Of a stretch of 60,697 nucleotides of DNA, positions 18,471 through 26,222 are shown in pieces. Within the stretch, counting starts at the first letter, position 1. Each line of letters opens with the position of its first letter. Made by a program: the position numbers and the translations under genes. Source of the stretch: Pseudomonas sp. S31 (GTDB lineage: Bacteria > Pseudomonadota > Gammaproteobacteria > Pseudomonadales > Pseudomonadaceae). The stretch covers positions 1 to 60,697 of the forward strand of contig NZ_JACVVE010000036.1 of assembly GCF_016648105.1 (NCBI RefSeq), read 5' to 3'. The notes under the pieces were generated by a model. It had not been told where the DNA came from. It saw only the letters and a list, made by a program, of their open reading frames with translations, and searched no databases.

Positions 18471-19807
18471 CGCAAGGCTCCCAGTCGCTGCAGCACCTGG
18501 CGATGAGCGGGGTGCAGGACGATGCCGGGGCGTGCCAGGCGAATCAGGCGCTCGGCCTGATCGGCATCGCTGCAGCGGCCGCTTTGCATCAGCCAGGCGG
18601 CTACGGCGCTGGCGCTGCGCGAATAGCCCAAGGCGCAGCAGACCAGCACCGGGCCCTCCTCGCGCAAACGTTCGATGGCGTGGGCGGCCTGGCTCAGCAG
18701 CGCACTTTCAGGCGCGACCAGGTCCAGGCACGCAAAGCCCTGGTAGCCTGTAGACGCCGTTTTGCCGGCGTCGGCGCCAGCGTGGGACCAACCGCATGGC
18801 AGCTCCGCGCAGAGATCGACGATGCCGGCAAACCGCGACGCTTCGCCATGGCCTGGAATCCGCCCCAGGTACACGCCATCGCTCACTTCATCGGCCTGCG
18901 GGTGTTTGCGCGTCCACCACCGGGAGTTGATCCAGGCCCCGATCAGATAGGGCGCAAACAGCCACCTCGCCGCGTTCGACAACTGCCCATCGGCGCCCTT
19001 CTGGAACCCGCCAGCACCCAGCACCGCGTAGTTCAGGGCAACCAAGGCCAGCGCCAGTCCAGGCCAGGCCAACCACAAGGCGGCGCCACCCAGGATGAAC
19101 GCCAAGCCGAGACAGGCCCCCGCGCCCAGGGCGTAGCACAGCGACAATCGGCAACGCTTGGCATCACGCGCCAGGCGTGCGTCTTGCCAGGGCAGCTTGC
19201 CCTCGGCGGGCCACAGCCACAGGCATAGGAAGCCGGCCAAGGCCCCGCTGGGCAGGTCGATGAAGTGGTGCTGCCAAGTGGTCAGCACCGACACCCCGAT
19301 CAGCGCCATCCAGCCGTGCATCAGCCAGCGCCACGGCTGGCGCTGCACATGCCGGGCGAACATCGTCCAGATGACCACCAGCAAGGCGATGTGCAACGAA
19401 GGTGCCTGGTTGTATGGCTTGTCGAAGCCCATCAGCACGTCGAAGCCCCAGCCGAACAGGCCGTCCAGCACCGGCCGCTCGAAGGTGAAACGCAGCGGCC
19501 AGAGCAGGAAACAGGTCACGCAGAGCAGTTGCACGGTCAGCAGCGCCAGGGCATGCCGGTCCATCTCCCGGCGCGTGCGCGGCAGCAGGAAAGACAGCCC
19601 GTACAACAGGTCGATCGACCAGTACGGCAGGATCGTCCACGGCCATAGCGGTACATGCCGCTCCCAGGCGAACACCAGGCTGCCGATATCGCTACGTGCT
19701 GCGGCGCGGTCGTTGGCCAGGCCGTAGCTGAGGAAGAACAACGGCCCCAGCAGCAACAGCCAGCACACGCCCCGGCGAATCAGGCCGGGCTCACGTGGCT
19801 CGTTCAT
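18467..19807 (-). CDS. ynbD: PAP2-like membrane phosphatase fused to a dual-specificity phosphatase (YnbD type)
   Basis: A 446-aa protein with two parts. Residues 1-290 are multi-pass membrane sequence with PAP2-type motifs (QAPSLH 135-139; HHFID 180-184). Residues about 305-446 form a cysteine-dependent dual-specificity phosphatase with the P-loop CALGYSR (Cys391 to Arg397). The usual His before the catalytic Cys is replaced by Cys390. The architecture matches E. coli YnbD. Such a pair could remove phosphate from lipid phosphates, as in phosphatidylglycerophosphate or phosphoinositide metabolism. The ATG at 19807 overlaps the upstream stop as ATGA. Confidence 0.88.
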   Translation of the reverse strand: MNEPREPGLIRRGVCWLLLLGPLFFLSYGLANDRAAARSDIGSLVFAWERHVPLWPWTILPYWSIDLLYGLSFLLPRTRREMDRHALALLTVQLLCVTCFLLWPLRFTFERPVLDGLFGWGFDVLMGFDKPYNQAPSLHIALLVVIWTMFARHVQRQPWRWLMHGWMALIGVSVLTTWQHHFIDLPSGALAGFLCLWLWPAEGKLPWQDARLARDAKRCRLSLCYALGAGACLGLAFILGGAALWLAWPGLALALVALNYAVLGAGGFQKGADGQLSNAARWLFAPYLIGAWINSRWWTRKHPQADEVSDGVYLGRIPGHGEASRFAGIVDLCAELPCGWSHAGADAGKTASTGYQGFACLDLVAPESALLSQAAHAIERLREEGPVLVCCALGYSRSASAVAAWLMQSGRCSDADQAERLIRLARPGIVLHPAHRQVLQRLGALR

Positions 19808-21558
19808 CGGACCCGCTGCGCCAGGCTGACACTGAAGATGCCCCATTCATCGATGCGCTGGGCCAGCTTGCGGAAACCGGCGGCCTCGACCAACTGGTCC
19901 ATCTCCGCCTGGCTGCGCCGGCGCATCACCCAGGCTTCGCCACCGCGGTGGCTGGTCAGGGCGCGGGCGATCATTTCCAGTTGCGGGTGCCAGGGCTGGC
20001 CGGTGTAGACCAGGTAGCCGCCATCTTCCACGGCATCGGCCAGGCCAGCCAGGGACTCGCCGACCAGCGCGTTGCTGGGGAACAGCTCGTACAGCCCCGA
20101 GACCACGGCCAGGGTTGGGCGCGGGTCGAGGGACGCCAGGCTGTGGCGGTCGAAGGCATCGCCCTGGACGAAGCGGGCGATCTCGGCCAGGCCTTTCTCC
20201 ACGATCAGCGCGCTGCCTTGTTGCACGTTCAGTTCGCTGTAGTCGCGCAGCAGGATGGAGTCCGGCAACTGTTCGAGTGCCTGCAAGGCTTCGAGAATGT
20301 AGCGACCATGGCCAGCGGCGATGTCGACGATGTGGACCGGGCGCTGTTGTTCGCGCAGGCGGGCGATGGCCAGGCGCAGCAGCTCCTCGACGTGCAGCTT
20401 GCGCTGGCGGATGCCGCGCCAGCCGATCGCATCCAGGTAGTTGCGGTCGACCAGCCGGCCCAGGGTGCCCTTGCCGGTCGGCTGGTTGCGGTACACGTAG
20501 TCCAGCGTACTGCCCGAGTCGAAGCCAGTGTCGAAGCCCAGCTTCACCCCCGCGCTGAGCCCCTTGCCCAGGCGCAGGCCGGCACGGGTGGCGCGCCAGT
20601 AAAGCTCGCGCGGCGAATGGCGTGGCAACGGCGCGGCCAGGCTCTCGGCTTCGGCGCAGCTGGCGCCAGTCTTGTCCGCATCGAGCAGCGAGGGCACGGC
20701 GGCAGGATGACTGAAACAGTGCTCGACGAAGCGCTCGATGCGCCGCAGGGCATGGGCCCGATCGCGCTCGCCGAGGGTGTCGTGGAAGAACCCCGGGAGG
20801 ATGTGCATTTCCTTGCGCGCACTGCCCAGGCGCTCGAAAAAACGCTCCTGCGGCTTGCGTTCGACCACGAAGTCGGCGCCGGATACCAGTAGCTGGGTCG
20901 GCACCTGGATCGCCTGGGCGTCGGCGACCACGCGGTCGGCGGCCTCGTACAGGCCCAGCAGCATGGTCACCGAGATCGGCCGGCTGATCAGCGGGTCGGC
21001 CTTGTACGACACGGCCCGCTCGGCGTCGTGGGTCAACAGACCTGGCTTTACATAGCTGTTGACGAAGAAGTTGCCGCGCCAGGCCTTGAGCAGCTTCAGG
21101 CCGGGGCGGGCGAACGGTACGTACAGCTTGACCTTGAAGGCCGGCGAGGCGAGCACCAGGCAGCGCACCTTGGGCGCGTAGTCGTGGGCCCAGGTGGCAA
21201 TCAACACCGCGCCGACGCTCTGCGCCAGCACCACCAGGTCCTGTTCGGCGATGCCATGGTGGGCCTGGATATGCTCGATGAAGGTCTGCACATCGCGCAC
21301 GCTGGTGGCGAAGCCCGGGCTGTCGCCACGGGCGCCGGGCGAATGGCCGTGGCCGCGGGCGTCCCAGGCGAAGAAGTCGTAGCCGGGCAGGTCCAGTTCG
21401 TCGACCAGGTGGGCCATGCGCCCACCATGTTCATGGCCGCGATGGAACATCACCACGGCCCGGCGTGGCTGGTGTTCGTTGCGGGTCGCGGGCCAGTGGC
21501 CGTAGTGCAGCTCGACACCGTCATGGGTAGGGAAATGCAGTGCTTGCGCTTGGCGCAT
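19804..21558 (-). CDS. ynbC: Alpha/beta hydrolase fused to a SAM-dependent methyltransferase (YnbC type)
   Basis: A 584-aa soluble protein; E. coli YnbC is almost the same length. Residues 1-280 are a monoacylglycerol-lipase-like serine hydrolase with probable triad Ser114 (AQSVG, Ala in place of the first Gly), Asp229 and His259. Residues about 315-584 are a class I methyltransferase with SAM motif VDIAAGHGRY (411-420). The frame is open further upstream, but ATG 21558 has a well-placed AAAGGA and matches the family start. A lipid deacylase joined to a methyltransferase would suit headgroup or acyl remodelling; neither substrate is known. Confidence 0.88.
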   Translation of the reverse strand: MRQAQALHFPTHDGVELHYGHWPATRNEHQPRRAVVMFHRGHEHGGRMAHLVDELDLPGYDFFAWDARGHGHSPGARGDSPGFATSVRDVQTFIEHIQAHHGIAEQDLVVLAQSVGAVLIATWAHDYAPKVRCLVLASPAFKVKLYVPFARPGLKLLKAWRGNFFVNSYVKPGLLTHDAERAVSYKADPLISRPISVTMLLGLYEAADRVVADAQAIQVPTQLLVSGADFVVERKPQERFFERLGSARKEMHILPGFFHDTLGERDRAHALRRIERFVEHCFSHPAAVPSLLDADKTGASCAEAESLAAPLPRHSPRELYWRATRAGLRLGKGLSAGVKLGFDTGFDSGSTLDYVYRNQPTGKGTLGRLVDRNYLDAIGWRGIRQRKLHVEELLRLAIARLREQQRPVHIVDIAAGHGRYILEALQALEQLPDSILLRDYSELNVQQGSALIVEKGLAEIARFVQGDAFDRHSLASLDPRPTLAVVSGLYELFPSNALVGESLAGLADAVEDGGYLVYTGQPWHPQLEMIARALTSHRGGEAWVMRRRSQAEMDQLVEAAGFRKLAQRIDEWGIFSVSLAQRVR

Positions 21559-21601
21559 GATCAAAAGTCCTTTTACTGCGGCGGTGACGGCAAGGGTAGG
21601 C

Positions 21602-22207
21602 TCAGTGGGCTTCGGCAAGGCCCTGGCGCACCCGGTTGTACAGGGTATAGAGCGAGAGCGCGAAGATGACCAGCAGCAAGCCGTTGATCCAGCTCGAAGG
21701 CAGTAGGCCAAAGGCCACTCCGGTACCCAGCACGCCGAAGGCAAAGGCGCGGTCGCTCTTGCCCATCGGCCCGTCGTAGCGCCGCGAGGCACCGGCCAGC
21801 GGGCCCATCACACCGGCGTATTCGCTGATGATCGCGGCGATGACCACCAGTACCACCAGGGTCGGCGATACGCCTGGCAACAGGGCGAACGGCAGGTACA
21901 GGGCGGCATCGGCGACCAGGTCGCAGAGTTCGTTGAGGTAGGCACCGAGGCGTGATTGCTGGCCGAACTCCCGGGCGAGCATGCCGTCGACGGCATTGAA
22001 GGCCATGCGCAGCAGCATCCACAGCGGGATGAGGATGAACAGCCAGGTGAGGTGGTTGAGCCAGGCCAGTAGCAGGCCCAGCAGCAGCGACACCAGCGCG
22101 GCGCCGAGGGTGACCTGGTTGGCGGTGACGCCACGGGCATGCAAGCGTTCCACACCGGGGCGCAACAGTGCCTGGAAGCGGGGTTTGAGCTGGTAGATCG
22201 AAGGCAC
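21602..22207 (-). CDS. ynbA: CDP-alcohol phosphatidyltransferase family protein (YnbA type)
   Basis: A 201-aa membrane protein (same length as E. coli YnbA) with the CDP-alcohol phosphotransferase motif: Asp74-Gly-x2-Ala-Arg79, then Gly88, Asn92 and Asp96. The canonical motif has Asp where Asn92 stands. These enzymes join a CDP-activated lipid to an alcohol headgroup. I chose GTG 22207 over the frame start at 22249 because AGGAG lies 6 bases ahead of it and homology begins there. It is the first gene of the cluster, 43 bases before ynbC. Product unknown. Confidence 0.87.
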   Translation of the reverse strand: MPSIYQLKPRFQALLRPGVERLHARGVTANQVTLGAALVSLLLGLLLAWLNHLTWLFILIPLWMLLRMAFNAVDGMLAREFGQQSRLGAYLNELCDLVADAALYLPFALLPGVSPTLVVLVVIAAIISEYAGVMGPLAGASRRYDGPMGKSDRAFAFGVLGTGVAFGLLPSSWINGLLLVIFALSLYTLYNRVRQGLAEAH

Positions 22208-22299
22208 TGGGAACTCCTGTAGGTCGTGCGTCAGTAGGATTGTGAGCAAACCGAGCGGTTATCGGCAAGCGCGTCGGTGCAGGACACTTCGCCAATGCG

Positions 22300-23193
22300 C
22301 TAAAGCCCGACATTCGCCTGCAGATGTGCCACCAACCCGGCGGCGTATCCCGGCAAAGCAGTGAAATCCCGTGCGCACAGCAGCAACTGGCGCTTGGCCC
22401 AGGCTTCCTCCAGGGCTACCCAGCGCAGCGGCAGCACGCCTTGCCAGCGTCGCACCGAAGCCTGTGGTACCACGGCGACCCCGGCCCCGCCCGCGACCAT
22501 GCGAATCACCCCGTCGAAGCCTTCGGCCCGGACTCGCACGCGCATGCGCCGGCCTTCACGCAGGGCTTGTTCCTCCAGGTAAAGGCCCAGCGCGCTGCTG
22601 GCCCCGAGGCCGACATGGCCATGGGCAAGGCTGTCGATGAAGCTGGGGTTGGCCTGTAGCAGCAACGGATGCTCCGGCGGTGCGACCAGCACCAGTGGGT
22701 CGTCGCGAAAGGGCAGGGTCTGCAGGTGCGCGCTGGGCGCGGCGCTGGAGAGGATGCCCAGGTCAGCCATGCCCTGGGTGAGCGACTGGACGATGCGCAG
22801 GCTCGGCAGCTCCTGCACATCGACACTGACCCCAGGGTTATCGGCCAGGTAGCTGGCCAGCAGTTCCGGCAGGTATTCGGTCAGTGCCGCGGTGTTGCAC
22901 AACAGCCGCACCTGGCCGTGCTGGCCCTGGGCGTACTGGGCCAGGTCGAACTGCAGACGTTCGACCTGCTGGCCGATCGTTCGTGCATGCTGCAGCAGGG
23001 CCTGGCCGGCCGGAGTCGGTTGCACGCCACGGCGGTTGCGCTCGAGCAGCGCGACGCCCAGCGAGGCCTCCATGGCGCGGATGCGCGCGCTGGCCGCCGG
23101 CAGCGACAGGTGGCTGCGGCGCGCCCCTGCGGTGATGTTGCCGCATTCGAGGGTGTGCTGGAACAGCGTGAGGTCGATCAGGTCGAAATGCAT
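22300..23193 (-). CDS. LysR-family regulator divergent from a TauE-type transporter
   Basis: A 297-aa LysR regulator with the DNA-binding domain at residues 1-60 (LTLFQHTLECGNITAGARRS, then ASARIRAMEASLG) followed by a ligand-binding domain. ATG 23193 gives normal family length. It faces the tauE-like gene across about 70 bases, so it probably controls that transporter. It lies upstream of the ynb-like cluster on the same strand, 92 bases from ynbA, so some read-through is possible. Ligand unknown. Confidence 0.88.
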   Translation of the reverse strand: MHFDLIDLTLFQHTLECGNITAGARRSHLSLPAASARIRAMEASLGVALLERNRRGVQPTPAGQALLQHARTIGQQVERLQFDLAQYAQGQHGQVRLLCNTAALTEYLPELLASYLADNPGVSVDVQELPSLRIVQSLTQGMADLGILSSAAPSAHLQTLPFRDDPLVLVAPPEHPLLLQANPSFIDSLAHGHVGLGASSALGLYLEEQALREGRRMRVRVRAEGFDGVIRMVAGGAGVAVVPQASVRRWQGVLPLRWVALEEAWAKRQLLLCARDFTALPGYAAGLVAHLQANVGL

Positions 23194-23262
23194 CTGCCTC
23201 TGTCCTGGCAAGAGTCTGGGTGCAGTTATGCCAGATTTTCAACCCGCCTGCCGCTCGGCATC

Positions 23263-24036
23263 ATGTCCGCCATGAATACCTTGATCGCGTTCTATGAAAA
23301 TATCGGCCTTGCCTTGACCGTGCTGGTGGTCCTCACCTTTGTCGTCGCCGGCGGGGTCAAAGGCGTGATCGGCCTGGGGCTGCCCACCATCGCCATGGGC
23401 TTGCTCGGCCTGGCTATGCCTCCGGCGCAGGCAGCGGCATTGTTGATCGTGCCTTCGACCCTTACCAATCTCTGGCAGCTGGCCACAGGCGGTCATCTAC
23501 GGGCACTGTTGCGACGGCTGGCGCCCATGCTGGCGATGATCTTCATCGGCACCGCCTTCGGCAGCGTCTGGCTGGGGATCAACAGCGGACCGTGGGCGGC
23601 GCATGCGCTGGGGGCCGCGCTGCTGGTCTACGCCGGTTACGGCCTGGTCGGACCGACCTTGCGGGTGGCGCGGGGCAGGGAAAGGTGGCTGGGCCCGCTG
23701 TGCGGCTTGGTGACCGGTGTGGTGACGGCGGCCACCGGCGTATTCGTGATGCCGGCAGTGCCCTACCTGCAGAGCCTGGGCCTGAGCCGCGACGAGATGA
23801 TTCAGGCCCTGGGCCTGTCGTTCACTGTGTCTACCCTGGCGCTGGCCCTGGGCCTGGCCGGGCAGGACGCCCTGGGTGGCCAGGCCTTGGGCGCGTCGCT
23901 GCTGATGGTGGCGCCAGCTCTGCTGGGCATGCTGGCGGGCCAGTGGCTGCGTCAGCGGATCAGCCCGGTGGTCTTCAAACGCTGCTTCTTCATCGGCCTG
24001 GCCGCACTGGGCGGCCATTTGCTGATCAACGGCTAG
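23263..24036 (+). CDS. TauE/SafE family anion exporter
   Basis: A 257-aa integral membrane protein with about eight helices and the duplicated glycine-rich motifs of the TauE/SafE (DUF81) family (VAGGVKGVIGLGLP near the start; GLVTGVVTAATGVFVMP in the second half). Members move sulfite, sulfoacetate or other organic anions. A second ATG at 23272 is equally possible (254 aa). It is divergent from a LysR regulator, a common pairing, and its 3' end overlaps the ygiN-like gene by 11 bases tail to tail. Confidence 0.88.
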   Translation: MSAMNTLIAFYENIGLALTVLVVLTFVVAGGVKGVIGLGLPTIAMGLLGLAMPPAQAAALLIVPSTLTNLWQLATGGHLRALLRRLAPMLAMIFIGTAFGSVWLGINSGPWAAHALGAALLVYAGYGLVGPTLRVARGRERWLGPLCGLVTGVVTAATGVFVMPAVPYLQSLGLSRDEMIQALGLSFTVSTLALALGLAGQDALGGQALGASLLMVAPALLGMLAGQWLRQRISPVVFKRCFFIGLAALGGHLLING

Positions 24037-24340
24037 CCGAGGAAGCGCTGAGCATGTCGATGCGCTGGATGTCGAACTCGCGCTCCAGGTAATCCATGCG
24101 TTTTTCGAAGAACTCTGCCATGTGCGGCAGGGCCGAATGCACGTCCAGCGCGGCCTTGTTCGCCCACACCTCGAAGAACACGAACAGGCTCGGGTCCTGC
24201 TGGTCGCGCAGCATGTGGTATTCGATGCAGCCAGGCTCCTGGCGGCTCGGCTCGACGTAGGCGCGGAACAGGGTTTCGAAGGCGTCGGCCATTTCCGGGC
24301 GGGTCTTGGCTTTGAGAATGAATGCGTACTGCTCGTTCAT
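24026..24340 (-). CDS. ygiN: Putative quinol monooxygenase (YgiN-like, ABM domain)
   Basis: A 104-aa antibiotic-biosynthesis-monooxygenase-fold protein. The pattern AFILKAKTRPEMADAF, then EPGCIEYHMLRDQQDP and FFEVWANKAALDVH, is typical. E. coli YgiN oxidises quinols and is encoded beside mdaB; here it is divergent from the mdaB gene, supporting a shared quinone redox role. Normal length. Confidence 0.82.
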   Translation of the reverse strand: MNEQYAFILKAKTRPEMADAFETLFRAYVEPSRQEPGCIEYHMLRDQQDPSLFVFFEVWANKAALDVHSALPHMAEFFEKRMDYLEREFDIQRIDMLSASSASR

Positions 24341-24536
24341 CGATGGCTACTCGCTGAGGGAAAGTGAAGCCATTCTAAGGCAATAATTACCTTTTAATTT
24401 GTGAGTGCAGAGCAAATGTATTTTGCCGCGTGGCTACTTTTTACCCAGCCCCTCAGCCTCTAACCTGCCGGTCAATTCATTACCGACTCGACCCAGGCGG
24501 CAAGCCACGGTCGACCCGAACAGACCCGAGGCCAGC
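24341..24536. promoter_or_regulatory. Divergent promoter region ygiN-like / mdaB
   Basis: This 196-base gap is AT-rich near 24380-24410, with an imperfect dyad AATTAccttttTAATT. It must carry promoters for both genes and could hold the site of the LysR regulator encoded downstream of mdaB. No exact promoter can be fixed by eye. Confidence 0.45.
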
Positions 24537-25127
24537 ATGAAAAAGATCCTTTTGCTCAACGGTGGTAAGCAGTTCGCCCATTCCGACGGCCGCCTGAACC
24601 AGACCCTCCACGATGTCGCCATGGCCTACCTGGACCGTGCCGGTTACGACGTGCAGCAGACCTTCATCGACGGCGGCTACGACGTGCAGGCCGAAGTGCA
24701 GAAATTCCTCTGGGCCGACGTGGTGATCTACCAGATGCCCGGTTGGTGGATGGGCGCACCGTGGACCGTGAAGAAGTACATCGACGATGTGTTCACCGAA
24801 GGGCACGGCAGCCTCTATGCCAGCGACGGTCGCAGTCGCTCCGATGCCTCGAAGCGCTATGGCAGCGGTGGCCTGATCCAGGGCAAGCAGTACATGCTGT
24901 CGCTGACCTGGAACGCGCCGCAGCAGGCCTTCGACGACCCGGCCGACTTCTTCGAAGGCAAGGGCGTGGATGCGGTGTACTTCCCGTTCCACAAGGCCAA
25001 CCAGTTTCTGGGCATGACTGGGCTGCCGACCTTCCTGACCAACGATGTGATCAAGAACCCGGATGTGCCGGCGGCGCTGGCGGCCTATGAGGCGCATCTG
25101 GAAAAGGTGTTTGGCAAGGCGGGATAA
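24537..25127 (+). CDS. mdaB: NADPH:quinone reductase MdaB
   Basis: A 196-aa flavodoxin-like quinone reductase. The segments MKKILLLNGGKQFAHSDGR, YQMPGWWMGAPWTVKKYID and YMLSLTWNAP identify MdaB, which reduces quinones by two electrons and protects against oxidative stress. Translation starts at 24537; the longer frame has no support. A LysR gene follows 81 bases later on the same strand and may regulate it. Confidence 0.92.
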   Translation: MKKILLLNGGKQFAHSDGRLNQTLHDVAMAYLDRAGYDVQQTFIDGGYDVQAEVQKFLWADVVIYQMPGWWMGAPWTVKKYIDDVFTEGHGSLYASDGRSRSDASKRYGSGGLIQGKQYMLSLTWNAPQQAFDDPADFFEGKGVDAVYFPFHKANQFLGMTGLPTFLTNDVIKNPDVPAALAAYEAHLEKVFGKAG

Positions 25128-25165
25128 TGTGCTTGGCTTTAACGGCCCATTCGCAGGTAAATCGC

Positions 25166-25182
25166 AGCGGCGAACCGCCGCT
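25166..25182. repeat. Short REP-derived palindrome
   Basis: AGCGGCG-aac-CGCCGCT followed by TCCTACA, the same core seen in the longer REP elements here. It lies between mdaB and the LysR gene. Confidence 0.5.
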
Positions 25183-25208
25183 CCTACACAGACGGCGAAG
25201 GCTCTGAT

Positions 25209-26105
25209 GTGAAAACCCGATCCGAAGAACTGCAGGTATTCGTCGCCGTGATCGACTGCGGCTCGATCTCGGCTGCCGCCGAGCAGATCGGCCAGACTCC
25301 ATCGGCGGTCAGCCGCACCCTGGCCCGGCTGGAGGCCAAGCTCGGCACCACCCTGCTCAACCGCACCACCCGGCGCATGGACCTCACCGAGGAGGGGCGG
25401 TTCTTCCTCGAGCGCGCACGCCTGGTGCTTGAACAGATGGACGAGATGGAAGAGCGCCTGTCGATGCATCGCCAGACACCCTCCGGGCGCTTGCGCATCA
25501 ATGCCGCCGCGCCTTTCATGTTGCACGCCATCCTGCCCTGGATCGGCGAGTTCCGCCGCCAGTATCCGGCCATCGAGCTCGAACTCAACACCGACGACCT
25601 GATCATCGACCTGCTCGAACAGAGCACCGACGTCGCCATTCGCATTGGCGAGCTGGCCGATTCCAGCCTGCATGCCCGGGCCCTGGGGTGCAGCCCGGTA
25701 CAGGTCCTGGCCAGCCCGGCGTATCTGCAACGCCATGGTACGCCCACCCAGGTCGAAGACCTGAGCAATCACTGCCTGCTCGGCTTCAGCCAGCCCGAGT
25801 CGCTCAACCAGTGGCCGTTGCGCCATGCCCAGGGCGACCGTTGGAGCATCCGCCCGGCGCTGCTCGCCTCAAGTGGCGAGACCTTACGGCAGTTGGCCCT
25901 GGCCGGCGAGGGCATCGTCAGCCTGTCGCATTTCATGACCCACGAAGACATCCGCGCTGGCCGCCTGCAGGTGCTGCTCGGCGAAGCCAACAATGGTTAC
26001 CGGCAGCCGATCCACGCGGTCTACTACCGCAACACGCAGCTGGCGTTGCGTATCCAGTGCTTCCTCGATTTCATCCAGGACAAGCTGGCGCGATACGCCT
26101 GCTGA
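25209..26105 (+). CDS. LysR-family regulator downstream of mdaB
   Basis: A 298-aa LysR regulator of the CrgA/YhjC-like group: DNA-binding region LQVFVAVIDCGSISAAAEQI, then VSRTLARLEAKLG, and a C-terminal sensor domain. The start is GTG (25209) with GAAGG ahead. Regulators of this group next to quinone reductases often sense quinones or oxidants; that is inference here. Confidence 0.88.
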   Translation: MKTRSEELQVFVAVIDCGSISAAAEQIGQTPSAVSRTLARLEAKLGTTLLNRTTRRMDLTEEGRFFLERARLVLEQMDEMEERLSMHRQTPSGRLRINAAAPFMLHAILPWIGEFRRQYPAIELELNTDDLIIDLLEQSTDVAIRIGELADSSLHARALGCSPVQVLASPAYLQRHGTPTQVEDLSNHCLLGFSQPESLNQWPLRHAQGDRWSIRPALLASSGETLRQLALAGEGIVSLSHFMTHEDIRAGRLQVLLGEANNGYRQPIHAVYYRNTQLALRIQCFLDFIQDKLARYAC

Positions 26106-26222
26106 GTTGCCTGTACACGACAGATCCTGTCCGCTGGCGGCGAATCTTCCTTCAAGTGTTTGCACAGTCGGCCCGCTTCGGCCTTACTGACTGATCAACA
26201 AAAACAACACCAAGGAAGTGTC

